Assembly (NCBI GenBank): GCA_963169695.1
Contig: CAUJDS010000022.1
Coordinates: 1 to 46,971, forward strand
From: Bdellovibrionota bacterium
GTDB lineage: Bacteria; Bdellovibrionota; UBA1018; CAUJDS01
Length of the DNA: 46,971 bases
Direction of reading: 5' to 3'
The translations under genes were made by a program, and so were the position numbers. Position 1 is the first letter of the stretch. Each line of letters opens with the position of its first letter. Below are positions 8,142-16,188 of the stretch, in pieces. The notes below the pieces were generated by a model, which saw only the letters and a program-made list of their open reading frames with translations, was not told the DNA's origin and searched no databases.

Positions 8142-9361
8142 TAGAGGAAGTTTGGATTACTGGGGTGGGAGCAATCAGCCCCCTCGGTCATTCGCAGGAT
8201 GCGATATTTGATGCATTAATCTCCAACCAATCTGGTGTTCAAACTTACCCCGAGTGGCGGAATCTCAAGGGACTCCATTCTTTTTTGGGGTCGCCTGCAA
8301 AGCCTTTTTCAGTGGACGAAATTCCAAGAGTCAAACGGCGTTCCATGTCTCGAATGTCAGAAATGGCCACACTTGCAACCATTCAGGCACTCAAGTCTGC
8401 AAATCTCACTCTGGCCAATCAAGAATCGGATCGTGTCTTGTTTTGCATGGGATCAACCTCCGGCTCTCCCTATATGTTGGAAGAGTACTATCGAAAGTAC
8501 TTTGAGCGCGGAGGCCCAGAAGGTCAGCTATCGACGTCCTTTTTCAAGGTCATGAATCATTCCGTAGCGGCCAATGTGACTTCTGCTATGGATTTCAAAG
8601 GGCCCCTCCTGGCACCATCAAGTGCATGCAGTACTTCCTCTCAGACCGTAACGTTGGCGTGGGAACTTTTGAGAAAGGGAACCTACGATTGCGTGGTCGC
8701 TGGTGCTGCTGATGAGCTCCATTCTACTACCGCAGCTATTTTTGATACCGTCATGGCTGCTTCGCGTGGCTACAATGATAGGCCTGATGAAGCGCCTCGC
8801 CCTTTTGATCAGCATCGGGATGGGCTTGTCGTAGGGGAAGGCGCGGGTATTTTGGTCCTTGAACGAGCTACCACCGCTCGAGATCGAGGGGCAAGGCCGT
8901 TGGCAATTTTGGAAGGAGCTTCCTATCGCGTAGACGGATCCCATATGACTCAGCCTCAGCCAGACTCTATGGAAGCTACTTTGAGAAACGCACTTTCGCG
9001 AGCTGGGATAGAGGCAAAAGCAGTAGATTATGTCAGCGCGCATGCAACGGGCACCGTCCAGGGAGATGCATTAGAGTCTCAAGCCATTGGTCGAGTCATG
9101 GGGGACTCGGTACCGGTGAGTAGTCTCAAGGGGCATTTTGGACATACCCTTGCGGCGTGCGGCACCCTAGAGGTCATCAGTGCCATGGCGATGATGGATC
9201 GAGGCTTTGTTATTCCTACAAGAAATCTCAAGAATATCGACCCACAGTGCCAGCATCTCAACCTCCCTAAAGAGCCACTGAAGAAAGCCCTTCATCGTGT
9301 GATGATCAATAATTTTGCATTCGGCGGAATGAACAATTCCATTATTCTCAGAAAAGTTTAA
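8138..9361 (+). CDS. Beta-ketoacyl-ACP synthase (FabF/KAS-II-like)
   Basis: 407 residues with a complete condensing triad: Cys164 in SSACSTSS, His302 in SAHATGTVQGD and His336 in LKGHFGHT. The fold and C-terminal NNFAFGGMN motif are those of KAS I/II. It should perform decarboxylative condensation of malonyl-ACP with the growing aryl-polyene chain. It starts inside the preceding stop (ATGA) and is followed 53 nt later by the ACP. A second full ketosynthase lies at 14719-15822, so this may be one half of a pair, although both carry active sites. Confidence 0.9.
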   Translation: MIEEVWITGVGAISPLGHSQDAIFDALISNQSGVQTYPEWRNLKGLHSFLGSPAKPFSVDEIPRVKRRSMSRMSEMATLATIQALKSANLTLANQESDRVLFCMGSTSGSPYMLEEYYRKYFERGGPEGQLSTSFFKVMNHSVAANVTSAMDFKGPLLAPSSACSTSSQTVTLAWELLRKGTYDCVVAGAADELHSTTAAIFDTVMAASRGYNDRPDEAPRPFDQHRDGLVVGEGAGILVLERATTARDRGARPLAILEGASYRVDGSHMTQPQPDSMEATLRNALSRAGIEAKAVDYVSAHATGTVQGDALESQAIGRVMGDSVPVSSLKGHFGHTLAACGTLEVISAMAMMDRGFVIPTRNLKNIDPQCQHLNLPKEPLKKALHRVMINNFAFGGMNNSIILRKV

Positions 9362-9378
9362 ATAACAATTTTAGGTTG

Positions 9379-9405
9379 TTGACTTAATAAGTGGGTTTAT
9401 ATTAT
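9379..9405 (+). promoter_or_regulatory. Possible promoter for the acyl carrier protein gene
   Basis: TTGACT at 9379-9384 and TATTAT at 9400-9405 with a 15-nt spacer; TTGTTG three bases earlier gives an 18-nt spacer. A start site here would fall almost on the ATG at 9415, which itself lacks a visible ribosome site, so the message could be leaderless. The short spacer keeps this weak. Confidence 0.25.
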
Positions 9406-9414
9406 CTCAAATCT

Positions 9415-9717
9415 ATGGAAACGCAGCAAACCACGGCGGCAGGGTTGCCCGAAGATGTGGTGGCACAAGTCAATGCGGTTATGATGGAAGGATTTGCACT
9501 AAAAGCAGATCAACTTCTACCCACCGCTCATTTGTACGAGGACCTAAAGCTCGATAGCTTAGATGCCATTGACATGATGGTTCATATTGAAGACCGCTTC
9601 AAAATCAAACTGGACGGCGATAAATTAATGGAAGTAAGAACCCTTGCTGATATTTATCAATTAGCAGCTGACGTTCTTTCCAAAAAGTCGTTTGAAGGCC
9701 CTTCAGCGGTACACTAA
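9415..9717 (+). CDS. Acyl carrier protein
   Basis: 100 residues from the ATG at 9415 (the GTG at 9391 is in frame but adds residues unlike an ACP). The phosphopantetheine site LDSLDAIDMM is intact and is followed by the acidic helix of the ACP four-helix fold. It should carry the growing polyene for the two ketosynthases, ketoreductase and dehydratases around it. A 53-nt AT-rich gap separates it from the ketosynthase, so it may be expressed separately and more strongly. Its stop overlaps the stop of the convergent dehydratase gene by 4 nt. Confidence 0.9.
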   Translation: METQQTTAAGLPEDVVAQVNAVMMEGFALKADQLLPTAHLYEDLKLDSLDAIDMMVHIEDRFKIKLDGDKLMEVRTLADIYQLAADVLSKKSFEGPSAVH

Positions 9718-10166
9718 ACTTCACTTCTTCCGTAGAGTTTGATCTGGGCATCCAAGAACCTCTGCCCGCCAGAAGATACCCAGCCTCGAATCATCACCAT
9801 TGGACTGAGCACACGGACGACTTCCATACCAATCTTCAAAGGTTGACCAGGGAAACAGTGTCGATGAAACACTTCCTCATCGACCTCCATTTGATTGACG
9901 CCAATCATAAAAGCTTCCTTCAAGTTTGCCGAACCTTGAAGGACCTGAGGATCTGTTAGAAGAAAGTGAAGGGCGGCCAGTTGGGCCAGCATTTCCAAAA
10001 CAGCAGTACAAATAAATCTCCCATCCATGTCCCAATAGGGGAGCGCGGAATCTAAGTGGACTTCTGATTCACTGGTCTCTGCCCCGGTCCGCTCAATCGA
10101 ACTCACCCAGGCCATCTGACCTCGGTGAGGAAGGAGGGACGCGACATCGAGAAGTGTTCGACTCAA
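9714..10166 (-). CDS. Hotdog-fold 3-hydroxyacyl-ACP dehydratase-like protein (ApeP-like)
   Basis: 150 residues. The start (LLPHRGQMAWV) and the helix with VLEMLAQLAALH resemble the hotdog dehydratases of aryl polyene clusters (LPHR...; LIExxAQ). It would remove water from the 3-hydroxyacyl intermediate to create the next conjugated double bond. The TTG start overlaps the TGA of the ligase remnant (TTGA, 10166-10163), so it is the last gene of the minus-strand block that begins with the ketosynthase at 15822. It differs in sequence from the FabZ-like protein at 15847, so the cluster probably has two dehydratases. Confidence 0.7.
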   Translation of the reverse strand: MSRTLLDVASLLPHRGQMAWVSSIERTGAETSESEVHLDSALPYWDMDGRFICTAVLEMLAQLAALHFLLTDPQVLQGSANLKEAFMIGVNQMEVDEEVFHRHCFPGQPLKIGMEVVRVLSPMVMIRGWVSSGGQRFLDAQIKLYGRSEV

Positions 10167-10822
10167 GTCAAATCTCCTGCCTTCATCTCTTGAAGGGCCC
10201 TTCGATCGAGCTTCTGGGCGGCATTGTAGGGCAGTTGAGGGATGAGCTGAATCTGTTCCACCCCCAAGTTCACACCAAATCTCGCGGCAAAATACTTCCG
10301 AAGGTCGTGAGGGAGTGCCTCCAAAGCTAACTTGGAACTGGAACCCGCCTCAAGAAATATCAAAAAATCCTCTCCAAGCCTTTCATCTTTTACTTTGGTA
10401 ACTGCAATAGTAGATTGAAAAAAGGCGTTTAAGTCGTCCTCAATTTTCTGCACCGAAAATTTAGAACCGCCTCGATTGAGCCAGTCATCTACGCGCCCTT
10501 CAAAAAACCACCTTCCATCCGGCCCGTGAGAGACCTTGTCCGCAACTTCGATCCACTCGGGGCGATACAAAACGCCACCTTCTACATAACCCCAACTAGT
10601 GGAAGGCCCTCGAAAAGCGTATCCTCCCGATTCCACTCCTTTAAATTCCAACCCCGTTAGAGGAAACCCCATATCGCCGTCCCGAAGCGGTTTGCAACCT
10701 GGCCCTAGGTGCGTGATACCGGGACTGGCCTCGCTGCAACCATAGCCGACGGATGGATACTGAACTTGAAGAACTGTCCTCACATCATCAAATAGCTTTG
10801 TGCTAACCGCAGCCCCGCCCAA
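10163..10822 (-). pseudogene. Acyl-activating AMP-ligase, C-terminal piece after an in-frame TGA
   Basis: 219 residues if restarted at the TTG at 10822. The content is the C-terminal half of an ANL-superfamily ligase: the adenylate-forming motif is recognisable as VGYGCSEASPG, followed by the hinge/ribose-binding GRVDDWLNRGG and the catalytic Lys region AAQKLDRRAL at the end. It is in the same frame as the N-terminal piece (10853-11344); only one TGA codon (10855-10853) separates them, and the codons between the stop and this TTG read as normal ligase sequence (PSYSALLGG). It is thus one gene with a nonsense codon, unless TTG reinitiation or read-through rescues it. The gene should activate the aryl acrylate starter. 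Confidence 0.7.
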
Positions 10823-10852
10823 AAGTGCGGAATAAGAAGGGATGGGTGCTTG

Positions 10853-11344
10853 TCAAACTTCTCTCACGCGAGATACCAAGTCATAGAAATGTGCTGGAGT
10901 ACCAAGTGTCAGGGTAGGTTCTTCCAAAACTTCGAGCCACTGTTCGAGTGCTTTTGTGCCGTAACGTCCACCGGGACAAATGAGATTCCACCCATACTGA
11001 TCAGCCATGAGATAACCGAGGAGCAATCCGAAGACGTGGAAGGGCTGGGGGAAGCAGAACAGATTCTTCATTTTCTTGGCATCATAGTGACTCGCGATAA
11101 GACTCAGCGCCAATTGGATTTGCTTTTTTTCATAGAGCACCAATCTTGGCTCGCGAGATGCTGTCCCGGATGTTTGGATTCCAAAGCAAGGGGCGTCCAA
11201 GGACCCCAAAAGCTTGGCGGTAGCAGCCCCTAATTCCACCCCAGGAGCAAGCAGGATCATCAAACGGTCTGGCGAACGGAAATTATTCCAAATGCGGTCT
11301 CGGATTTCGGAGTGATGAAATCCATTCCATACTTCTACCTGCAT
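10853..11344 (-). pseudogene. Acyl-activating AMP-ligase, N-terminal piece ending at an in-frame TGA
   Basis: 163 residues from the ATG at 11344, 3 nt after the halogenase stop. The P-loop-like ANL motif is present as QTSGTASREPRLVL, and the following region (FPQPFHVFGLL, TLGTPAHFYDL) matches acyl-CoA/acyl-ACP synthetases. The reading frame stops at TGA (10855-10853) followed by CAA, then continues with coding sequence in the same frame. The joined protein would be about 393 residues, near the size of short MenE-like ligases. Expected job: ATP-dependent activation of the cinnamoyl/coumaroyl starter for loading on the ACP. A sequencing error, a recent null mutation or a two-polypeptide ligase are all possible. 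Confidence 0.7.
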
Positions 11345-11347
11345 GTA

Positions 11348-12541
11348 CTAGATGACCCCGTGCTGAAACAAAGGATTTTCTTCGTTCCAGACATCTCCCG
11401 CTACGACGCCTGTAAACGCCTGATAGAGGTGTGGGCGGTTGAGTGTTTTTCGCATCTGAGCCACAAATTCGCGTTGATAGAACATGGAAATAATCCCACG
11501 GAAGCGCTTTATTCCCAATGCCATATGATCCACATACGACTGACCCAAAGGAAGCAATCCATCTTGGTGGCCAGGCGTCAGTGCTTGCAAGATCAACTCA
11601 GATGCCTTCCTTGCGGCAGAAATACCCAGATGCACACCCGATGAAAAAATGGGGTCAATAAAGGTAGAAGCGTCTCCCACTAAGATCCAATTTTTTCCGA
11701 AGAGCTGCTCAGAAAACTGAGAATAGTTGGCGACTGTGCGGAGCTCTCCCACAAGTTCAGAATGAACCATCGCCTGCTGAAATTCTTTGCAAAGATTCAA
11801 TTGCTCCTGGAAAAAATCCCAATCAGGCCTTTTATTTGGAAAATTTTTGGATGAAAAGACGACACCCACGGAGGCCATATCTCCCAAGAAAGGAATAATC
11901 CATGACCAAGCACCATCGTTCAATACGGTAATGGTAATATCGCCCTCATGTTTTCCTGAATAACGCTTGATTCCCTTAAAATGTCCAAACACCCCGGCAT
12001 TATTAAAATCCGATCGACTGACCTTCTGATTCCTTCGCGTCGCGACATGAGCACTTCTCCCAGAACTATCAACAAGGAACCTGCCTTGTAGCTCACGTCG
12101 ATCCGTACGAACCCGAACGCCTTCATCATTCTCGACAACCTCGAGAACGGACTCCGGTTGGAAGACTTCAGTGCCTAGACTTTCCGCATGACGGAGCAAA
12201 TCATGATCGAATTCTTTTCGAGGAACTTCGAACGCGAATGCCAGATCTTCAACGCCACAGTCCGAAAAATTGAAATAAATGTCTTCCGAACTCTGGTGCG
12301 AGTAAAATCGCGCACCGTACTTGACGATGTATTTTCCACTCTTCAGTTTATCAAAAAATTTCATCGCCTTAAAATGAGGAATGCTCGCCGGAAGGAGGGA
12401 TTCCCCGATTCGAAATCGCGGAAACTCCAGCTGCTCAACCAACGCGACATCGAGGCTTGGATTTTGAACCTTAAGAAAAGACGCCGTGGAAGAACCCGAA
12501 GGCCCTCCTCCAATTACAATCACATCATAGGTACGCTTCAT
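11348..12541 (-). CDS. Flavin-dependent halogenase
   Basis: 397 residues from the ATG at 12541, chosen for its ribosome site (GGAAGAGG upstream) and for the FAD motif that begins at once (VIVIGGGPSGSS, GxGxxG at 11-16). Two halogenase marks are present: WSWIIP at 212-217 fits the WxWxIP motif, and FIDPIFSSG at 294-302 fits the FxxPxxSxG motif. GESLLP at 46-51 and Lys74 in VKYGARF match the flavin site and the likely active-site lysine of this group. It should chlorinate or brominate the aryl head group, as in xanthomonadins (brominated) and chlorinated flexirubins. It overlaps the ammonia-lyase gene by 17 nt and needs a separate flavin reductase, not seen here. A related monooxygenase or reductase is the main alternative. 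Confidence 0.75.
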   Translation of the reverse strand: MKRTYDVIVIGGGPSGSSTASFLKVQNPSLDVALVEQLEFPRFRIGESLLPASIPHFKAMKFFDKLKSGKYIVKYGARFYSHQSSEDIYFNFSDCGVEDLAFAFEVPRKEFDHDLLRHAESLGTEVFQPESVLEVVENDEGVRVRTDRRELQGRFLVDSSGRSAHVATRRNQKVSRSDFNNAGVFGHFKGIKRYSGKHEGDITITVLNDGAWSWIIPFLGDMASVGVVFSSKNFPNKRPDWDFFQEQLNLCKEFQQAMVHSELVGELRTVANYSQFSEQLFGKNWILVGDASTFIDPIFSSGVHLGISAARKASELILQALTPGHQDGLLPLGQSYVDHMALGIKRFRGIISMFYQREFVAQMRKTLNRPHLYQAFTGVVAGDVWNEENPLFQHGVI

Positions 12542-14108
12542 AAAACGCCTCTTCCTTAAACAAAGCATTGCCCAACAATTTCTTCTCAAGCGCAGCAAGC
12601 GGGTAGTCCAATCGTTGATCTTTGGTAACCATTGGACAAACCTCCCGAATCATCGAATACAGCTCCTGGTGGTGAGCTCCATGCAATTGGATTCCGCGAA
12701 GGTCTAGCGCCTGTGCCAGTGCAATCCCTTGGAGGGCAGCCATTTGATACATCGGAGAAATGAGATCTACACTCAAGGTACAGCTCGACATGCCTAGGCT
12801 TACTTTATCTTGATTGTGAGATTCGGAGGATCGCGAGTGTATCGTTACAGGGTTGGATTGCGCCAGAACCTGCGAAGCAATGGCTGACATGGATTGATGG
12901 AGCCCTTTGAGACCATGGCTCGCAGAAGCTTCGAGGGAAGACATATGTTCAACCGCAACCAGATTGCTAGGCAATCCCATATTAGTCTTTGAGTCAAAAA
13001 GTAGCATCATTTGACGATCCATAAGGTCCGCCAATTGACCCCAATTCATTCGAAGGTAATCGATGCCATGCCCAATATATCCACCGTAAAAATTGCCACC
13101 CGTTCGAATTTCGCCGCGCCAGTCAACCAATGGATTGTCCGATACTCCATTCAACTCCGTTTCAAACCAGGTACGGCAGAGCTCCAATGTATCGAAGACA
13201 GGGCCTAATATCTGAGGAACGCATCGCAATGAATAGCGATCTTGCACGGCGTGTTGCAGCGCGGGACCCGATTGAAAATTCAGGGTTTTCCGAAAATCCA
13301 GGTGATCCTGATCTTCGGTCTCTAAATAGCTTCGAAGTGTCTTAGCGATTAGCGACTGCCCGCGATGTCGCTTGGCGGATTCGTTGACCAAGGTCGAAAA
13401 AGAATCCGTGTCGCCGTGTAGGACCAGCGTCGTCCAACTCGTAAAAGTCACACAGAGTTCTAGTAGATTTTCCCAAATCTGAAGAAGGTAGAGCGACGAA
13501 CCCACCATAGCTGAGGTCCCATTGACCAAGGCGAGTGCTTCCTTCGGTTTAAATTGATAGGCAGGCACGCCCTGTTTTGCATGAACCTCGGAAGTCGCAA
13601 CGAGCTTTCCACCGACATGCACTTGGCCGCCACCCCGAAGTACATCTGCAATATAGGCGAGCGGAACAAGGTCTCCGCTAGCGCCAAGTGAACCATTGCG
13701 TGGAATTGCTGGAATCCAGTCGCGTTTGATAAATTGCAGCATGGCTTCAAGAAGTTGGTAGCTCACGCCAGAGTAGCCGCGCGAGAGAGACACAACCCTT
13801 GCCAAAAAAATCCCTCGACTTACCTCGAGTGGAAGCAATTCACCTGTCCCACAGAGCAAATAGGACACTAAATTGTCTTGAAGACGTTCCATCAGTGGCG
13901 GAGAAATGCCTCCGTTGCTATTGGCGCCAAAGCCAGTATTGACTCCGTAGATGGGAACACCCGTTTCCAAGTGCTTCAGAAAAACTTGATGAGACCCCTC
14001 GATACGTGCCCGCATGCCTGGATCAAGGTTGCATTCAGTTCTCGTTTTTGAAAAAATCCAATTCCGCGCATCCCGCTCACGAATACGCTCACCTAAAACC
14101 AGGGACAT
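12525..14108 (-). CDS. Aromatic amino acid ammonia-lyase (HAL/TAL family)
   Basis: 527 residues from the ATG at 14108 (AGAGG 7 nt upstream; a TTG at 14114 is in frame). With numbering from that TTG, the MIO-forming triad is Ala145-Ser146-Gly147 (GSLGASGDLVPLA) and the catalytic Tyr56 sits in IYGVNTGFG. The substrate-selecting pair is Tyr85-Leu86 (NLVSYLLCG): not Ser-His as in histidine lyases nor His-Leu as in Rhodobacter-type tyrosine lyase. With the pigment genes around it, it should make an aryl acrylate (coumarate or cinnamate) as polyene starter. Its stop lies inside the halogenase gene (17-nt overlap). Confidence 0.88.
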   Translation of the reverse strand: MSLVLGERIRERDARNWIFSKTRTECNLDPGMRARIEGSHQVFLKHLETGVPIYGVNTGFGANSNGGISPPLMERLQDNLVSYLLCGTGELLPLEVSRGIFLARVVSLSRGYSGVSYQLLEAMLQFIKRDWIPAIPRNGSLGASGDLVPLAYIADVLRGGGQVHVGGKLVATSEVHAKQGVPAYQFKPKEALALVNGTSAMVGSSLYLLQIWENLLELCVTFTSWTTLVLHGDTDSFSTLVNESAKRHRGQSLIAKTLRSYLETEDQDHLDFRKTLNFQSGPALQHAVQDRYSLRCVPQILGPVFDTLELCRTWFETELNGVSDNPLVDWRGEIRTGGNFYGGYIGHGIDYLRMNWGQLADLMDRQMMLLFDSKTNMGLPSNLVAVEHMSSLEASASHGLKGLHQSMSAIASQVLAQSNPVTIHSRSSESHNQDKVSLGMSSCTLSVDLISPMYQMAALQGIALAQALDLRGIQLHGAHHQELYSMIREVCPMVTKDQRLDYPLAALEKKLLGNALFKEEAFYEAYL

Positions 14109-14110
14109 GC

Positions 14111-14722
14111 TCAAACCTCTCTGTTCAGAACTATTCCATAGCCCAGATCCAACTGAAATGGACCTTTATTACGCAAATTTTCTAGAAGTATTTGATCAGT
14201 AGAAATAATAGAGGCCGACTTGGCGGGTTGGAATCGCACAGACCCCGCGGTCGTATTCAGAATCCAAAGATGAGCCTCCACCAGATCTACCGCGTCTGCC
14301 TCTTGAAAGGATCCCACCACCCATCGGGTCCCAGACGATGAGTCCCATTCACAGCATTCCACTCCTTCAATAAGGCCATGGACCATGGTCGACGGATCCT
14401 TTTGAATGCAAAGGATCCTACCATGCCATTGGGTCCACTGCGCGAAGGGTAAGATTCGAATATTAGGCAACGTATGAACAAACTTAGACGGAGAAGTAGC
14501 GCCTCCCGCTGCAAAGTCTCGATCGGTATAGTTCGATGCCTGGGGGCTGGCCAGAATAATTTCCACGGGCAATTCAACTTTCTCCCGAACCTGCCAAAAG
14601 AGTTCAAAAATCGCCTGAGAAAATCGATCCAATTGATTCGCACGCGGAATCTGCGCGATCCAATCAAAGGGCCTCGTCAAAGGAAACGAAGAACTCCAGG
14701 AATAGTGCTCACCTCGGATCAT
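14111..14722 (-). CDS. Short ketosynthase-like protein (chain-length-factor-like)
   Basis: 203 residues from the ATG at 14722, which overlaps the ketosynthase stop (ATGA) and has GGAG upstream; a longer frame to 14848 would run 130 nt into the ketosynthase gene and is less likely. No Cys-His-His active site is visible. A central SPSKFVHTLPN stretch recalls the SPTxFSxSVHN segment of the beta-ketoacyl synthase chain-length-factor family (ketosynthase N-terminal-like domain) found in aryl polyene loci. It probably pairs with the ketosynthase encoded just upstream. Family match is by eye and weak; function is inferred from context. Confidence 0.5.
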   Translation of the reverse strand: MIRGEHYSWSSSFPLTRPFDWIAQIPRANQLDRFSQAIFELFWQVREKVELPVEIILASPQASNYTDRDFAAGGATSPSKFVHTLPNIRILPFAQWTQWHGRILCIQKDPSTMVHGLIEGVECCEWDSSSGTRWVVGSFQEADAVDLVEAHLWILNTTAGSVRFQPAKSASIISTDQILLENLRNKGPFQLDLGYGIVLNREV

Positions 14723-15822
14723 CCCAGCTCCAGTCGCTGAAACATGCCCAATGCATGGATATTGCCAAACCCAAGAGAGCTTACCAAGACCCGATTCAAT
14801 CTTGCCTGAACCCCGATTGTCCCAAAAGCCAAATGACCTGGAAGACATCCCTCCATCCAGGGTTGATCGGCGATTGGAAATCCCTGCCCCTGACGGAGTA
14901 CCTCACACGCCAAAGTGGCATCGATCAGACTGCTTGCACCCAGCGTATGTCCGAGGATCCTCTTACTTGCAGTAATGCGGGGCCCTTCCTCACCAAAAAG
15001 CTTCTGAAAAGTCTGAGATTCAACCGCATCGTTTAGCTGAGTGGCTGTTGCATGAGCGATCACCCAGTCTGGTTTTGCTGAACCACCACTCATCATTCTT
15101 TCGTACAAACTAACTAAGCCATTCACAGCATGTGTCGGACGAGTGGGACTATCTCCCTGAAGATCACAGTCGACCGCTTCCAAAATCAAATCCGAATGAG
15201 GCTCGCTCGAAAGCAGAATCGCAGCCGCTCCCTCGCCAAGTCCAAGCCCATCACGTTGGACAGAAAAAGGGCGTACCTCTTTTTGAGAAAGCGCACCCAA
15301 CCGATCGAAGCCCTCCACAACAAAACACCTCGCCAAATCAGCTCCTAGGATCAGAACATTTTTTATCGGAAGGGTCTGGAGCCAACGGCGCGCCAATAGA
15401 AGCGCTGAAAGGCCTGATGCGCAGGCATTGCTCACGGTGAGCATACGGTAGGGCTGAAGTCCTTGCGATGTTAGCCAAGACTCAAAGGGCTCCGTGAAAG
15501 GATCCGTCCGAAGGCCTTCACCCGGGTCCTGTTTCCAAATAAAGTCCTCAATCCACCCCTTGGTTGAAGCAAAGAGGACTCCATAGGGTTCTTGCGTCCA
15601 ATCCAATCTCTCTCTTGAGCGAAGGTCTTTAAAGGCTTCGTCGAGGTATCCGCTCAAGGTCCCCCCAGGCCTTCGTGCAATCCTTCTTCCTTTTTCGTCT
15701 CTCTCGAAACACCCCCTAAAAGCTCTCAGCCCAGCAAGGGTCTCCTCTAGGGTAGGCCCCGCGGCCGTACTGCAACCATAGCCGGTAATGTAGGGGTTGA
15801 TTTTGTTGTGTTGAAAGGTCAT
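14719..15822 (-). CDS. Beta-ketoacyl-ACP synthase, second copy
   Basis: 367 residues from the ATG at 15822; the frame extends to 15900, but the extra residues do not look like a ketosynthase start and would overlap the divergent dehydratase gene. The active-site triad is intact: Cys134 (SNACASG), His257 (AHATATQLND) and His292 (LGHTLGAS). It is shorter than the FabF-like paralogue at 8138. It heads the minus-strand block ketosynthase, ketosynthase-like, lyase, halogenase, ligase, dehydratase. It may start the chain on the aryl acrylate or pair with the short protein downstream. Confidence 0.85.
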   Translation of the reverse strand: MTFQHNKINPYITGYGCSTAAGPTLEETLAGLRAFRGCFERDEKGRRIARRPGGTLSGYLDEAFKDLRSRERLDWTQEPYGVLFASTKGWIEDFIWKQDPGEGLRTDPFTEPFESWLTSQGLQPYRMLTVSNACASGLSALLLARRWLQTLPIKNVLILGADLARCFVVEGFDRLGALSQKEVRPFSVQRDGLGLGEGAAAILLSSEPHSDLILEAVDCDLQGDSPTRPTHAVNGLVSLYERMMSGGSAKPDWVIAHATATQLNDAVESQTFQKLFGEEGPRITASKRILGHTLGASSLIDATLACEVLRQGQGFPIADQPWMEGCLPGHLAFGTIGVQARLNRVLVSSLGFGNIHALGMFQRLELG

Positions 15823-15846
15823 CTTAGCTTTGGACTTAGCAAAGAC

Positions 15847-16188
15847 ATGAAAACAATTCCTCTGAATATTGATCCCAAATTGCCTTGGTTTGAGGGACAC
15901 TTCCCAGGAAACCCCATTTTGCCTGGCTTTGCCATTGTGGAGACAAGCATCCAGTGTCTACGAGAGGCCATGGGATTTTTAGGGTCAATGCACTACACCC
16001 TAGTTCAGGCCAAATTTCTGCAACCCGTACGTCCAGGCGATTCTTACCTCGTTTCCCTGGAAGGAGAGGGCCCTGATTTCCTTATTACCTGGAATAAAGC
16101 TTCCAAGAGTGAGTCCTATGTTGCTCAGGTTCGGATAAGGCGAAAAGAGACTACCAAAATCCCATCTCATGAAGCAATCCCTGGCTGA
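15847..16188 (+). CDS. FabZ/FabA-like 3-hydroxyacyl-ACP dehydratase (ApeI-like hotdog)
   Basis: 113 residues from the ATG at 15847; a longer frame to 15808 would run into the divergent ketosynthase. The hotdog catalytic motif is present: WFEGHFPGNPILPGF with the active His, followed by an acidic residue in AIVET at the usual place. Short single-hotdog dehydratases of this kind occur in aryl polyene clusters. It would dehydrate the ACP-bound 3-hydroxyacyl intermediate. It is transcribed away from the ketosynthase with only 24 nt between the starts, and its last 38 nt overlap the end of the convergent beta-lactamase gene. Confidence 0.82.
   Translation: MKTIPLNIDPKLPWFEGHFPGNPILPGFAIVETSIQCLREAMGFLGSMHYTLVQAKFLQPVRPGDSYLVSLEGEGPDFLITWNKASKSESYVAQVRIRRKETTKIPSHEAIPG

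Noticed and set aside
10853-10855. TGA in the ligase as selenocysteine
   Set aside because: The site lies in a variable region before the adenylate-forming motif with no expected Cys, and I see no selenocysteine-type hairpin directly downstream.
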